Shown in pieces: positions 55,227 through 64,000 of a stretch of DNA of 64,000 nt. Under the pieces are notes generated by a model. It searched no databases. It was not told where the DNA came from and saw nothing but the letters and a program-made list of their open reading frames with translations. Each line of letters opens with the position of its first letter. The first letter of the stretch is position 1. The stretch lies in the NCBI RefSeq assembly GCF_039697315.1, contig NZ_CP155619.1:4712001-4776000 (forward strand), given 5' to 3'. This DNA is from Pseudomonas abietaniphila. Its GTDB lineage: Bacteria; Pseudomonadota; Gammaproteobacteria; Pseudomonadales; Pseudomonadaceae. Made by a program: the position numbers and the translations under genes.

Positions 55227-55408
55227 CAATCCACGATTACGACAGGGGAGGTACAACGAGGGCAGAAACAGATTGAAGCGTAGACGCTTGAAAGCCAAGC
55301 GATGCCACACATGATAACGAGGCTCGCTGTGTTGTGGCAGCTGAAGGCTTCGTTCACGGCAGCAGAAGGTTGAACTGAACGCGGGGTTGCCGATACCGGC
55401 TTTTATGA

Positions 55409-55588
55409 TTATTCGGCGGCGGGTGCCACGAGTTGCGTCGTGACCAGAGCAGCGAGCGCGTTTTCCTGAGTGCCGAAGCGGGCCAGCAACGCGTTCTGTT
55501 TTTCCGGGCTCAGACGTGCCCAGATTTCAATCATCTTCTCGGCAGTGCCGATCAAGGCTTGTGCCTGTGTTTCAGTGAATTCGGTCAT
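55409..55588 (-). CDS. Small hypothetical protein, 59 residues
   Basis: ATG 55588 to TAA 55409. The product ([20 protein letters not shown], then [20 protein letters not shown]) looks like a compact helical protein with alternating charge, unlike random frames, and ends VAPAAE. SD is weak (TTTGAGATGA). No family recognised. Confidence 0.5.
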   Translation of the reverse strand: MTEFTETQAQALIGTAEKMIEIWARLSPEKQNALLARFGTQENALAALVTTQLVAPAAE

Positions 55589-55664
55589 CGAGTCATCTCA
55601 AAGCAATCAGCCCTTATGGAAGTACGCCTGAAAGACGCTCTTGCATAGGGGCTGAAATCAGCCT

Positions 55665-55802
55665 TTAGCGTTGGCTTGGGGCTTTCTTGCTGTCACCACT
55701 TTTCCCGCTGGTTTTCATCTCGATCGGCTGACCGAGTTCCTGGCGGGCTGCTGCGCTTTGCTGGTTTTGGCTTGGGAAGGGGAAGTTTGGGATTTCATGC
55801 AT
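55665..55802 (-). CDS. Small hypothetical protein, 45 residues
   Basis: ATG 55802 with a strong SD (GTGAGGAGCGACGCT). The sequence MHEIPNFPFPSQNQQSAAAR then leads to a basic, Ser/Lys-rich C terminus (KTSGKSGDSKKAPSQR), resembling a disordered small protein. No family recognised; kept because of the good ribosome-binding site. Confidence 0.5.
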   Translation of the reverse strand: MHEIPNFPFPSQNQQSAAARQELGQPIEMKTSGKSGDSKKAPSQR

Positions 55803-55950
55803 AGCGTCGCTCCTCACAAGTTTTGTTGCTGCTGGTTTGAACAGCGCGTCCAAAAAACGCTCAGGGAGGATACAGCACACGAGATGACAAACAGATTTTT
55901 AATGCTGGCCGTTGGTCATGTAGTGGCGATTGGTTGCTACAACCAAAGTC

Positions 55951-56080
55951 CTGTGGGAGCGTGCTTGCCCCGACAGTGCTCCAACGATTGCAGTGGGTCA
56001 GCGGCATTTGCGCTGAATGTCCCACCGCATTCGTCCGAACTGCGGCCCATACCCTCGTAACCTCGGACGTCTCCTACAGG
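55951..56080. repeat. Degenerate REP pair downstream of phhC
   Basis: TGTGGGAGCGTGCTTGCCCC at 55951 is a REP half. CCCTCGTAACCTCGGACGTC and TCCTACAGG at 56052-56080 match the reverse complement of the 4447 repeat core. It occupies much of the gene-free stretch 55803-56127; nothing else seen there. Confidence 0.65.
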
Positions 56081-56127
56081 AACCACGTTGAAGCGCAGAT
56101 CAGTGGTGTTCCTGTAGGAGTCGAAGG

Positions 56128-57324
56128 TCAGTCCTTGCACACCGCCGCAAACGCCGCCGCCAATGCATCCAGCCGCGTAGCGTCAATCCCTGCAACGTTC
56201 GCACGGCCAGCAGCGACCATGTAGACGCTGTGTTCTTTGCGCAGGCGGGCGACCTGGTCGTCGCTCATGCCGGTGTAGGAGAACATGCCGCGTTGTACGC
56301 CGATGTGGGCGAAGCGTTCGCCCAGGCCCAATGGGGTCAGGGCTTCAACCAGGCCTTGGCGAAGCTGCGCAATACGACTGCGCATTTCTTCGACTTCATC
56401 GGCCCACAGCGCTTTCAATTCCGGATCTCCCAGAATCTCGGCGACGACGGCGGCGCCGTGATCCGGTGGGTTGGACCACAGGTTGCGCGCGGTGGCCGAC
56501 AGTTGGCTGCGCACATCCATCAATTTGTCGGTGCTGTCGGCACACACCAGCAGAGCGCCGGTGCGTTCGCGGTACAGGCCGAAGTTCTTGGAGCAGGAGC
56601 TGGTGATCAGCAGTTCCGGCAGTTCGGCGGCGAACAAGCGGACCGCCCAGGCGTCTTCCTGCAAGCCATCACCGAAACCCTGGTAGGCGAAATCGATCAG
56701 CGGCAGCAAGTTGCGGCGCTTGACGATCTTCAACACTTCGCGCCAGTCATCGTGCCCGAGGTCGAAACCGGTCGGGTTGTGGCAGCACGCGTGCAGCAGC
56801 ACGACGTCGCCTTCCGGAACGGTGTCCAGTGTTTCCAGCATGGCCGGAACATTGAGCTTGTTGTCGCTGCCCACGTACGGGTAGTGATTGACCTTCAAAC
56901 CGGCCGCGGCGTAGATCGTTTCATGAATCGGCCAGGTCGGGTCGCTAAGCCAGATGCCCTTGCCCGGAAGGCAGTTGGCGATGAAGTCGGCCGACAGGCG
57001 CAGTGCGCCGGTGCCGCCCGGCGTCTGAGTGGCGCCGACGCGCTTGTCTTTGATCAGCGGCGAATCGGCGCCCATCACCAGTTCACAGATCAACGTGCCG
57101 AATCGCGGTTCGCCGTGGCCACCGATGTAGGTCTTGGTCGGTTGCGAATCCACCAGACGCTGTTCGGCCAGCTTGACCGCGCGCGGAATGGTGGTCAGGC
57201 CTTGCGCGTCCTTGTACACGCCCACGCCCAGGTCGAACTTGTTCGGGTTCGGGTCGTTGGCATAGGCTTGGATCAAGCCCAGGATCGGATCATCCGGTAC
57301 ACGCTGAATCTGTGAAAAATGCAT
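56128..57324 (-). CDS. phhC: Aromatic amino-acid aminotransferase
   Basis: 398 residues, class I PLP aminotransferase: HACCHNPTGFDLG substrate/PLP segment, LIDFAYQGFGDG and the PLP-lysine in SSCSKNFGLYRERTG (same pattern as TyrB/AspC). In the phh operon it transaminates tyrosine to 4-hydroxyphenylpyruvate. Its ATG directly abuts the phhB stop, so it is the third cistron of phhABC. Confidence 0.93.
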   Translation of the reverse strand: MHFSQIQRVPDDPILGLIQAYANDPNPNKFDLGVGVYKDAQGLTTIPRAVKLAEQRLVDSQPTKTYIGGHGEPRFGTLICELVMGADSPLIKDKRVGATQTPGGTGALRLSADFIANCLPGKGIWLSDPTWPIHETIYAAAGLKVNHYPYVGSDNKLNVPAMLETLDTVPEGDVVLLHACCHNPTGFDLGHDDWREVLKIVKRRNLLPLIDFAYQGFGDGLQEDAWAVRLFAAELPELLITSSCSKNFGLYRERTGALLVCADSTDKLMDVRSQLSATARNLWSNPPDHGAAVVAEILGDPELKALWADEVEEMRSRIAQLRQGLVEALTPLGLGERFAHIGVQRGMFSYTGMSDDQVARLRKEHSVYMVAAGRANVAGIDATRLDALAAAFAAVCKD

Positions 57325-57681
57325 TTACTTACGGCCCTCGGCGCCTTTGGCCCCCTCGTCGGTGCGGGCGGCCATGATGAAGTCGTTGCGGTGCAGCCCT
57401 TTGATGGAATGGCTCCACCAGGTCACGGTCACTTTGCCCCACTCGGTCAGAAGACCGGGGTGATGACCTTCGGCTTCGGCAATTTCGCCGACCGCGTTGG
57501 TAAACGCCAGCGCAAATTTGAAATTCTTGAACAGAAAGACTTTCTCCAGCTGCATCACGCCGTCACGGACTTCGATGTTCCAGTCGGGAATCTGGCGGAG
57601 CAGCTCTGGCAGCTCGGCTTCGCTGACTTGAGGCGCATCGGCGCGGCAGGCTTCGCAGTGGGCTTGGTTGAGGGAGGTCAT
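57325..57681 (-). CDS. phhB: Pterin-4a-carbinolamine dehydratase
   Basis: 118 residues with the family motif [23 protein letters not shown] (His pair in EGHHP being catalytic) and the C-terminal [13 protein letters not shown]. It dehydrates 4a-hydroxytetrahydrobiopterin to recycle the cofactor of phenylalanine hydroxylase. Lies 14 bp after phhA and abuts phhC. Confidence 0.95.
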   Translation of the reverse strand: MTSLNQAHCEACRADAPQVSEAELPELLRQIPDWNIEVRDGVMQLEKVFLFKNFKFALAFTNAVGEIAEAEGHHPGLLTEWGKVTVTWWSHSIKGLHRNDFIMAARTDEGAKGAEGRK

Positions 57682-57695
57682 AAAGGGTGTCCTGT

Positions 57696-58484
57696 TCAGG
57701 CGGCTTTTGTTTTAGGGGGGAAGCGAGGGGCATGCAGCCCCAGCTGCGTGGCAGTCTGGACCATGCCCATGATGTCTTCGTGGGCGAGGTCGAACAGACG
57801 CTTGAGCTCCGGCAGCACAAAATAGAGCGGCTGCAGGATGTCGATACGGTACGGCGTGCGCATGGCTTCGATCGGGTCGAAGGCCTGATGTTCAGGCGTC
57901 TCGGACAAGCTGTACACGGTCTCCTTCGGCGAGGAAAGAATTCCTCCGCCGTATATCTTGCGCCCTTGGGCGGTCTCAACCAACCCGAATTCGATGGTCA
58001 TCCAGTAAAGGCGGGCAAGGTACACGCGTTGCTCTTTGCTGGCTGCCAGCCCGAGCTTGCCGTACGTGTGGGTAAATTCCGCAAACCAGGGGTTGGTCAG
58101 CAGCGGGCAGTGTCCGAAGACTTCATGAAAGATGTCGGGTTCTTGCAGGTAATCCAGTTCTTCTTCGGTGCGAATGAACGTGGCCACGGGAAATCGCTTG
58201 CTGGCCAGCAGTTCGAAGAAGGTCTGGAAGGGAATCAGCGCGGGCACGCGGGCGACTTGCCAGCCGGTGGTGCTGTCCAGCACCCGATTGATTTCGCCCA
58301 GTTGAGGAATTCGGTCGTGAGGCAGGTTCAATTGCTCGATGCCGTCGAGGTATTCCTGACAGGCGCGGCCTTCGATCACCTTCAATTGGCGGGTGATCAG
58401 CGTATTCCACACCGCATGTTCGGCGTCGGGGTAGTCGATAAACCCGACGGCATCCGGTTCACGGGCGACGTACTGCGTGCTCAT
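57696..58484 (-). CDS. phhA: Phenylalanine-4-hydroxylase
   Basis: 262 residues, the monomeric bacterial type lacking a regulatory domain. Non-heme iron ligands H120 and H125 ([14 protein letters not shown]) and a downstream Glu ([10 protein letters not shown] region) are present. It converts phenylalanine to tyrosine with tetrahydropterin and O2. SD CAGGAGAGCAGC precedes ATG 58484. First gene of phhABC, divergent from its activator phhR. Confidence 0.96.
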   Translation of the reverse strand: MSTQYVAREPDAVGFIDYPDAEHAVWNTLITRQLKVIEGRACQEYLDGIEQLNLPHDRIPQLGEINRVLDSTTGWQVARVPALIPFQTFFELLASKRFPVATFIRTEEELDYLQEPDIFHEVFGHCPLLTNPWFAEFTHTYGKLGLAASKEQRVYLARLYWMTIEFGLVETAQGRKIYGGGILSSPKETVYSLSETPEHQAFDPIEAMRTPYRIDILQPLYFVLPELKRLFDLAHEDIMGMVQTATQLGLHAPRFPPKTKAA

Positions 58485-58609
58485 GCTGCTCTCCTGAATG
58501 GCTTGTTGTTATCTGGAGCGAGGCGGGGTGCCTACCGCTATAGATAACGTTTTTCATGCCGTTTGCAGCAGTGATAACGCCGTAAGGGCCTCAGGAAAAG
58601 CATCCATTT

Positions 58610-58627
58610 CGTAAAGAAATCCTGACA
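58610..58627. promoter_or_regulatory. Candidate PhhR/TyrR box 1
   Basis: CGTAAA-N6-CTGACA fits the TyrR/PhhR box TGTAAA-N6-TTTACA at 9 of 12 fixed positions. It lies about 126 bp upstream of the phhA start. Confidence 0.5.
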
Positions 58628-58682
58628 GCTGTGTGAATTAAGCCCCAAATCTGCAATCTCTCATCCGCCAAGCGGCTTGCGC

Positions 58683-58700
58683 TGTAACGTATTCTTGACG
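58683..58700. promoter_or_regulatory. Candidate PhhR/TyrR box 2
   Basis: TGTAAC-N6-TTGACG fits the same consensus at 9 of 12 positions and is 73 bp (about seven helical turns) from box 1. It lies 53 bp before the phhR ATG, so it could serve autoregulation. Confidence 0.5.
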
Positions 58701-58753
58701 ATAAACTTCGCCTCATGACAAAAAGCTTCCCTGCTTAAAAGAGTCGATTGCCC

Positions 58754-60307
58754 ATGCGCATCAAAGTGCACTGCCAAAATCGTGTCGGAATACTGCGCGA
58801 TATTCTCGAATTGCTGGTTTCCTATGGCGTCAACGTGTCTGGCGGCGAAGTCGGCGGTGAACACGGCGATGCGATTTATCTGCGCTGCCCGAATCTGGTC
58901 AATCTTCAGTTCCAGGCCTTGGTGCCGAAGTTCGAAATCATTCCGGGTGTATTTGGCGTGAAGCGTGTGGGACTGATGCCAAGCGAGCGCCGGCATATGG
59001 AGCTGAACGCGCTGCTCGGCGCGTTGGAATTTCCGGTGCTGTCCATCGACATGAGCGGCTCGATCGTCGCGGCGAATCGCGCGGCAGCACAACTGCTCGG
59101 TGTGCGTGTGGATGAAGTGCCCGGTATTCCGCTTTCCCGCTACGCCGAAGATTTCGATCTGCCCCAATTGGTGCGCGCCAACCGTTCGCGCATCAATGGC
59201 CTGCGGGTGAAGGTGAAGGGCGACGTTTTCCTTGCCGACATCGCACCATTGCAATCCGAGCACGAAGACAGCGAGGCCATGGCCGGCGCGGTGCTCACCC
59301 TGCATCGCGCGGACCGCGTGGGTGAGCACATCTATAACGTGCGCAAGCAGGAGTTGCGGGGTTTCGACAGCATCTTCCAGAGCTCGAAAGTCATGGCGGC
59401 GGTGGTGCGCGAGGCACGCCGCATGGCGCCGCTGGACGCCCCCCTGTTAATAGAGGGCGAAACCGGGACAGGCAAAGAGTTGCTGGCGCGTGCCTGTCAT
59501 CTGGCCAGCCCGCGCGGGCAGTCGCCCATGATGGCGCTCAATTGCGCGGGCCTGTCCGAGTCGATGGCAGAAACCGAGCTGTTCGGTTACGGGCCGGGTG
59601 CCTTCGAGGGCGCGCGGGCCGAGGGCAAACTCGGCCTGCTGGAACTCACGGCGGGTGGAACACTGTTCCTGGACGGTGTCGCGGAAATGAGCGCGCGCTT
59701 GCAGGCGAAACTGTTGCGTTATCTGCAAGAGGGCTGCTTTCGCCGGGTTGGCAGCGATGAAGAGGTGTACCTGGACGTGCGGGTGATCTGCGCGACTCAG
59801 GTGGATCTTTCGGAGTTGTGCGCGCGCGGCGAGTTTCGCCAGGACCTTTATCACCGGCTTAATGTGCTGTCATTGCACATCCCGCCCCTGCGTGAATGCC
59901 TCGACGGTCTGGAGCCTCTGGTGCAGCACTTCCTCGATCAGGCGAGTCGGCAGATCGGATGCTTGCTGCCGAAGATCGCCCCGGCCGCGATGACCCGCCT
60001 CGGTCAGTACCATTGGCCCGGTAATGTGCGGCAGCTGGAAAACGTGCTGTTTCAGGCGGTCTCGTTGTGCGAGGGCGGGGTGGTGAAGCCCGAGCACATT
60101 CGTCTGCCGGATTATGGCGCGCCACAACCGCTCGGGGACTTTTCGCTGGAGGGCGGGCTGGAAGATATTATTGGCCGCTTCGAGAGAGCCGTACTTGAAC
60201 AACTCTATGCGGCGCATCCGAGCAGTCGATTGTTGGGTAAACGACTGGGCGTTTCTCATACCACGATCGCCAACAAGTTAAAGCAGTATGGCGTGGATAA
60301 AAGTTAA
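58754..60307 (+). CDS. phhR: TyrR-type transcriptional regulator of aromatic amino-acid catabolism
   Basis: 517 residues from ATG 58754. N-terminal ACT domain (MRIKVHCQNRVGILRDILEL), a PAS-like segment (about 80-190), then an AAA+ domain with Walker A GETGTGKE. Where sigma-54 activators have GAFTGA, this has GAFEGA (282-287). The C-terminal HTH is SRLLGKRLGVSHTTIANKLK. It activates phhABC on phenylalanine or tyrosine. The imperfect sigma-54 loop suggests TyrR-like use of sigma-70. Confidence 0.94.
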   Translation: MRIKVHCQNRVGILRDILELLVSYGVNVSGGEVGGEHGDAIYLRCPNLVNLQFQALVPKFEIIPGVFGVKRVGLMPSERRHMELNALLGALEFPVLSIDMSGSIVAANRAAAQLLGVRVDEVPGIPLSRYAEDFDLPQLVRANRSRINGLRVKVKGDVFLADIAPLQSEHEDSEAMAGAVLTLHRADRVGEHIYNVRKQELRGFDSIFQSSKVMAAVVREARRMAPLDAPLLIEGETGTGKELLARACHLASPRGQSPMMALNCAGLSESMAETELFGYGPGAFEGARAEGKLGLLELTAGGTLFLDGVAEMSARLQAKLLRYLQEGCFRRVGSDEEVYLDVRVICATQVDLSELCARGEFRQDLYHRLNVLSLHIPPLRECLDGLEPLVQHFLDQASRQIGCLLPKIAPAAMTRLGQYHWPGNVRQLENVLFQAVSLCEGGVVKPEHIRLPDYGAPQPLGDFSLEGGLEDIIGRFERAVLEQLYAAHPSSRLLGKRLGVSHTTIANKLKQYGVDKS

Positions 60308-60388
60308 GTCCGTGCGGAGCGGAGTTATTTAATATAAGTACGCCCCGGCGATGACAATCGTCAGGGCGTTCATATAAAAACGTTTTAA

Positions 60389-60655
60389 TTATCCGTTGCT
60401 GCACCCGTTGCCCATGACCTGGTATTCCAGTACATGGCGCTTGCCTTGGGAATCTTCGTACGTCATGTGCTGTGGCACGACGCTGCAGACGTTGGGCACT
60501 TCGTCCACGGAGATGACTTTGGCAATGTCCAGATGCGTCGAGTAGGTGTATTGCTCGACGCGTTGCTGTTGAACGGCGACTTTGGCGTTTGATTCTTCCG
60601 CCATAGCCATGGTGCTTAAACCACAAAGAGCCATTACAACCAGTGCAGCTTTCAT
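60389..60655 (-). CDS. DUF2790-family small periplasmic protein
   Basis: 88 residues from ATG 60655 (AGAGGAAAC upstream): signal peptide MKAALVVMALCGLSTMAMAEES, then the family core YSTHLDIAKVISVDEVPNVC and TYEDSQGKRHVLEYQVMGNGC with two conserved Cys that may form a disulphide. DUF2790 proteins are common in multiple copies in Pseudomonas and of unknown function. Convergent with phhR. Confidence 0.85.
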   Translation of the reverse strand: MKAALVVMALCGLSTMAMAEESNAKVAVQQQRVEQYTYSTHLDIAKVISVDEVPNVCSVVPQHMTYEDSQGKRHVLEYQVMGNGCSNG

Positions 60656-61104
60656 TACATGTTTCCTCTTGGTTGCTTCATCAACGCGGCCAAACAGGAA
60701 TTCCATTCGGCAGGGTGCACAGAACCCTTGTGGGGCTCTGAGTGAAGCCAGTTAATTACTTGAAGGTTTGTTGATTGACAGGCCGGTGTGGGGGGCTGTT
60801 AGTTGTCAATCATTTGCCGTGTTGGCGAGATGAATTCTATGCGCCTGTTCTGGATTCATATAGAAACCATTCTGATAAAGACTATTGAGCAAATACGCAA
60901 CAATCGCGGGAAGGGGCTTGCCAGCCTTCAGTTTTATAGTGCTTTGGTCGTAGTTCATACATGAAGATTTGCCACAAACGGGGCACTTGAGCGCTTTTCG
61001 GCGTTATGCTGAGGTCCGGTAAGACCATCGTCGAATGGCTTTCGCGGCCATCGGCGGATACAACGGGTCCATACAAAAACAACATTTCCACCGAGGTAAG
61101 AAAG
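60656..61104. other. Intergenic region upstream of acs
   Basis: 449 bp holding the DUF2790 promoter (minus) and the acs promoter (plus). It is AT-rich around 60830-60960. A REP remnant (GGGAAGGGGCTTGCC) lies near 60910. I could not define a reliable -35/-10 pair and see no gene. Confidence 0.45.
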
Positions 61105-63060
61105 ATGAGTGCGGCTTCCCTGTACCCCGTTCGCCCTGAAGTGGCAGCAAACACGCTGACTGACGAGGCGACCTACAAGGCCATGTACCAGCAGTCGGTG
61201 GTCAACCCCGATGGCTTCTGGCGTGAGCAGGCCAAGCGCCTGGATTGGATCAAGCCTTTCACCACCGTCAAACAGACCTCCTTCGACGATCACCGCGTCG
61301 ACATCAAGTGGTTCGCCGATGGCACCCTGAACGTTTCCTACAATTGCCTGGACCGCCATCTGGCCGAACGAGGCGATCAGGTCGCAATCATCTGGGAAGG
61401 TGACGACCCTTCCGAAAGCCGCAACATCACCTACCGCGAACTGCATGAAGAGGTGTGCAAGTTCGCCAACGCCTTGCGCGGTCAGGATGTACACCGTGGC
61501 GACGTCGTCACTATCTATATGCCGATGATCCCCGAAGCCGTGGTCGCCATGCTGGCGTGTGCCCGCATCGGTGCGATTCACTCGGTCGTGTTCGGCGGCT
61601 TCTCCCCTGAGGCCCTGGCCGGTCGCATCATCGACTGCAAATCGAAAGTGGTGATCACCGCTGACGAAGGTCTGCGTGGCGGCAAGCGCACTGCGCTCAA
61701 GTCCAACGTCGACCGTGCACTGACCAACCCGGAAACCAGCAGTGTCCAGAAAGTCATCGTGTGCAAGCGCACCGGTGGCGACATCGAGTGGAACCGTCAT
61801 CGCGACATCTGGTACCACACGCTGCTGGAAGTGGCATCGGCCACTTGCGCACCGAAAGAAATGGGCGCCGAAGAATCCCTGTTCATCCTTTACACCTCGG
61901 GGTCTACCGGCAAACCGAAAGGCGTGCTGCACACCACCGCAGGCTATCTGCTGTACGCCGCGCTGACCCACGAACGCGTGTTCGACTACAAGCCGGGTGA
62001 AGTCTACTGGTGCACCGCCGACGTAGGCTGGGTCACCGGCCACAGCTACATCGTCTACGGCCCGCTGGCCAACGGCGCGACCACGCTGCTGTTTGAAGGC
62101 ATTCCGAATTACCCGGACATCACCCGCATGTCGAAAGTCATCGACAAGCACAAGGTCAACATCCTCTACACCGCGCCAACCGCGATTCGCGCCATGATGG
62201 CCGAAGGCACCAAGGCCGTTGAAGGCGCTGACGGTTCGAGCCTGCGTCTGTTGGGTTCGGTGGGCGAGCCGATCAATCCGGAAGCCTGGAACTGGTACTA
62301 CAACACCGTTGGCAAGAAAAACTGCCCGATCGTCGACACCTGGTGGCAGACCGAAACCGGCGGCATCCTGATCAGCCCGCTGCCAGGCGCAACTGCGCTC
62401 AAGCCAGGCTCGGCGACCCGTCCGTTCTTCGGTGTGATTCCGGCGCTTGTGGATAACCTGGGCAACCTGATCGAGGGTGCGGCTGAAGGCAATCTGGTGA
62501 TTCTCGATTCCTGGCCGGGCCAGTCGCGCACGCTGTACGGCGACCACGACCGTTTCGTCGACACCTACTTCAAGACCTTCCGTGGCATGTACTTCACCGG
62601 TGACGGTGCGCGTCGCGACGAAGACGGCTACTACTGGATCACCGGTCGTGTGGACGACGTGCTCAACGTGTCCGGCCACCGCATGGGCACCGCGGAAATC
62701 GAGAGCGCGATGGTGGCGCATCCGAAAGTCGCCGAAGCGGCCGTGGTCGGTGTGCCCCATGATCTGAAAGGGCAGGGCATTTATGTCTACGTCACCCTCA
62801 ACGGTGGTGAAGTCCCGGATGAAGCGCTGCGCATCGAACTGCGTAACTGGGTGCGTAAGGAAATCGGCCCGATTGCCTCACCTGACGTGATTCAGTGGGC
62901 CCCGGGCCTGCCGAAGACCCGTTCCGGCAAGATCATGCGCCGCATCCTGCGCAAGATTGCGACGGGCGAGTACGACGCACTGGGCGACATCTCCACGCTG
63001 GCCGACCCGGGTGTGGTTGCGCACCTGGTCGAAACCCACAAGACCATGAACGTCGCCTGA
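61105..63060 (+). CDS. acs: Acetyl-CoA synthetase
   Basis: 651 residues from ATG 61105; the upstream in-frame extension is not family-like. ANL-superfamily motifs: [17 protein letters not shown] (about 262-278), [28 protein letters not shown] and the acetylatable catalytic Lys K609 in [13 protein letters not shown]. It activates acetate to acetyl-CoA through acetyl-AMP. Followed by an intrinsic terminator. Confidence 0.96.
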   Translation: MSAASLYPVRPEVAANTLTDEATYKAMYQQSVVNPDGFWREQAKRLDWIKPFTTVKQTSFDDHRVDIKWFADGTLNVSYNCLDRHLAERGDQVAIIWEGDDPSESRNITYRELHEEVCKFANALRGQDVHRGDVVTIYMPMIPEAVVAMLACARIGAIHSVVFGGFSPEALAGRIIDCKSKVVITADEGLRGGKRTALKSNVDRALTNPETSSVQKVIVCKRTGGDIEWNRHRDIWYHTLLEVASATCAPKEMGAEESLFILYTSGSTGKPKGVLHTTAGYLLYAALTHERVFDYKPGEVYWCTADVGWVTGHSYIVYGPLANGATTLLFEGIPNYPDITRMSKVIDKHKVNILYTAPTAIRAMMAEGTKAVEGADGSSLRLLGSVGEPINPEAWNWYYNTVGKKNCPIVDTWWQTETGGILISPLPGATALKPGSATRPFFGVIPALVDNLGNLIEGAAEGNLVILDSWPGQSRTLYGDHDRFVDTYFKTFRGMYFTGDGARRDEDGYYWITGRVDDVLNVSGHRMGTAEIESAMVAHPKVAEAAVVGVPHDLKGQGIYVYVTLNGGEVPDEALRIELRNWVRKEIGPIASPDVIQWAPGLPKTRSGKIMRRILRKIATGEYDALGDISTLADPGVVAHLVETHKTMNVA

Positions 63061-63073
63061 CGCTCAGCGGTTG

Positions 63074-63113
63074 AAAACGCCCCGTTCGGTGAAAGCCGGG
63101 CGGGGCGTTTTTG
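63074..63113 (+). terminator. Intrinsic terminator after acs
   Basis: AAAACGCCCCG and CGGGGCGTTTTTGTG form a stem of at least eight pairs with a GC-rich inner part and a T run. It begins 14 bases after the acs stop. Confidence 0.9.
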
Positions 63114-63168
63114 TGTGTACGCCTCCAGATCTGCTCACATCGGGTGGAGCCTCCGAGAAATTGTGGGC

Positions 63169-63245
63169 GCTGCTGGAGGTTACGACAGTGGCGAACGCGG
63201 AGTGTCAGGCAGGTCGCAGTCGCCACTGTCGTAGCCTCCAGCAGC
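63169..63245. repeat. Long 26-bp inverted repeat related to the GAGGTTACGA family
   Basis: GCTGCTGGAGGTTACGACAG at 63169 and CTGTCGTAGCCTCCAGCAGC ending at 63245 are 26-bp arms with one mismatch and a 25-bp loop. The right end CCCCTACAGG and the core GGAGGTTACGA tie it to the family at 4447 and 12978. It is in the 650-bp gene-free stretch between acs and aotJ. Confidence 0.8.
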
Positions 63246-63533
63246 CCCTACAGGAATAGCGGGCGAATTCGAAACCGGGATATATATCGATTTGTTACCG
63301 TCTTCCTCAGGCTGTCACCTTGCGCACCTGGGTGGGGCATTTCACCCCGAAACCCATGCACTTCATCGCCTCAAACGAGCGTGCATCTACGCCAGACTTG
63401 CCGGATTAGAAGGCTTTGCCAATAATGGGCGCGTTATTTGCTTCGTTGATAGGTTTGCCATAAAAGCCTCTTGCATAAACGCTTAAGGCTGTCAATCAGG
63501 CTGATCGGCATTTCCAGTGCTTCTGTAACTAGT

Positions 63534-63580
63534 TGTCGCATTGAAGAAATATCGACTTTCAACCTGTCGCTAAAATGCCG
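63534..63580 (+). promoter_or_regulatory. Candidate ArgR half-sites upstream of aotJ
   Basis: TGTCGC-N8-AA at 63534-63549 matches the ArgR half-site pattern of P. aeruginosa, and a second TGTCGC at 63565 is in the same orientation 31 bp on (about three turns). A further TGTCGC is at 63682. They precede the arginine-transport gene aotJ, where ArgR control is expected. Confidence 0.5.
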
Positions 63581-63710
63581 ATCACTCGCCGAAGGCTTGT
63601 CGAGCCCTGAGACTCGATGGCACCTCGCGTCGCAATTTCAGTTATTCCTTCTGCACATTGAGCGTTTCGCTCACTGCCATTTGTCGCGTTATACCGATGG
63701 AGTTCCAAGA

Positions 63711-64000
63711 ATGAAAAAGCTCATGCTGCTGGGCGCGCTGGCGCTGTCCGTATTGGCACAGCCTGTGTTCGCCGATGAAAAGCCACTGAAAATCGGCATC
63801 GAAGCGGCGTACCCTCCATTCGCCTCGAAAGCGCCCGATGGCAGCATCGTCGGCTTCGACTACGACATCGGCAACGCCCTGTGCGAAGAGATGAAGGTCA
63901 AGTGCGTCTGGGTCGAGCAAGAGTTCGACGGCCTGATCCCTGCGCTGAAAGTGCGCAAGATCGACGCCATCCTGTCCTCGATGTCCATCACCGAAGACCG
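63711..64000 (+). CDS. aotJ: Periplasmic arginine/ornithine-binding protein (partial, 3' end outside window)
   Basis: The first ~97 codons: signal peptide MKKLMLLGALALSVLAQPVFA and the solute-binding start KPLKIGIEAAYPPFASKAPD, then GSIVGFDYDIGNALCEEMKV and a CVWVEQEFDGLIPALKVRK segment typical of the Lys/Arg/Orn (ArgT/HisJ/AotJ) family. It should feed the aotQMP ABC importer. SD GGAG at -12. The placement just after acs matches the P. aeruginosa arrangement as I recall it. Confidence 0.88.
   Translation, partial: MKKLMLLGALALSVLAQPVFADEKPLKIGIEAAYPPFASKAPDGSIVGFDYDIGNALCEEMKVKCVWVEQEFDGLIPALKVRKIDAILSSMSITED

Noticed and set aside
58520..58540. Sigma-54 promoter for phhA (AGGCACCCCGCCTCGC on the minus strand)
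   Set aside because: The GG and GC dinucleotides are 11 rather than 10 bases apart and the -24 element lacks the preceding T; the regulator's altered GAFEGA loop also argues against it.
60341..60368. Terminator between phhR and the DUF2790 gene (CGCCC/GGGCG)
   Set aside because: Interrupted stem and no clear T-run on either strand, so not listed as a feature.

Overview
The window is about 64 kb of chromosomal DNA from a Pseudomonas of the fluorescens/syringae type. This rests on high GC with abundant REP/REPIN hairpins of the classes GTAGGAGCGCGCTTGCCCGC and GTGGGAGCGAATTCATTCGC, and on recognisable pseudomonad neighbourhoods: the NAGGN osmoprotectant genes, cpxR-cpxP-cpxS, phhABC/phhR, and acs followed by aotJ. 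I saw no rRNA, tRNA, CRISPR array, insertion sequence or prophage.

Layout. 1-4.2 kb (minus): N-acetylglutaminylglutamine amide synthesis (asnO-ngg) and a partial M42 peptidase, followed by a 98-bp tandem repeat. 4.8-9.0 kb (minus): an AttEFGH-like ABC/FtsX/lipocalin-lipoprotein operon. 9.3-13 kb: mnmC and pap. 13.3-25.1 kb: a Lap/Map-type biofilm adhesin system, with three type I secretion genes divergent from a 2,169-residue cysteine-bearing RTX adhesin. 25.1-26.4 kb: a repeat-rich gene desert. 26.4-40.7 kb: mixed housekeeping genes (DUF454, UPF0149, recQ, MarR, a FimV-like protein, SelT-like, bestrophin-like, LpxH-like phosphatase, HD protein, DUF962, AraC, trkH, nitroreductase). 40.8-44.5 kb: a Cpx envelope-stress module with a visible CpxR box. 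44.2-50.1 kb: YciI, yciB, and the chain PHP nuclease-yciO-scpA-scpB, then DUF1289 and rluB. 50.2-51.4 kb: an unrecognised two-gene unit made of a 45-residue acidic peptide, an intrinsic terminator and an M29/NicX-like metalloenzyme. 51.9-60.3 kb: aromatic amino-acid uptake and catabolism (aroP, phhC, phhB, phhA, phhR) interspersed with arfB, an MFS transporter and two tiny ORFs. 60.4-64 kb: a DUF2790 protein, acs and the start of aotJ preceded by ArgR-like half-sites.

How genes work together. PhhR senses aromatic amino acids and should drive phhABC, with AroP importing substrate; acs and aotJ extend acetate and arginine use. The adhesin and its exporter form a surface-attachment system, but no lapD/lapG regulators are in the window. 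The CpxR/S module is arranged with the Spy-like chaperone gene between regulator and kinase and a CpxR box in front of the chaperone.

The most promising undescribed items are the peptide/terminator/M29-like unit at 50.2-51.4 kb and a dispersed ~270-bp palindrome-bearing element present twice plus a fragment (25.3, 34.6 and 26.3 kb). All functions are read from sequence features and family knowledge; no database search was run.
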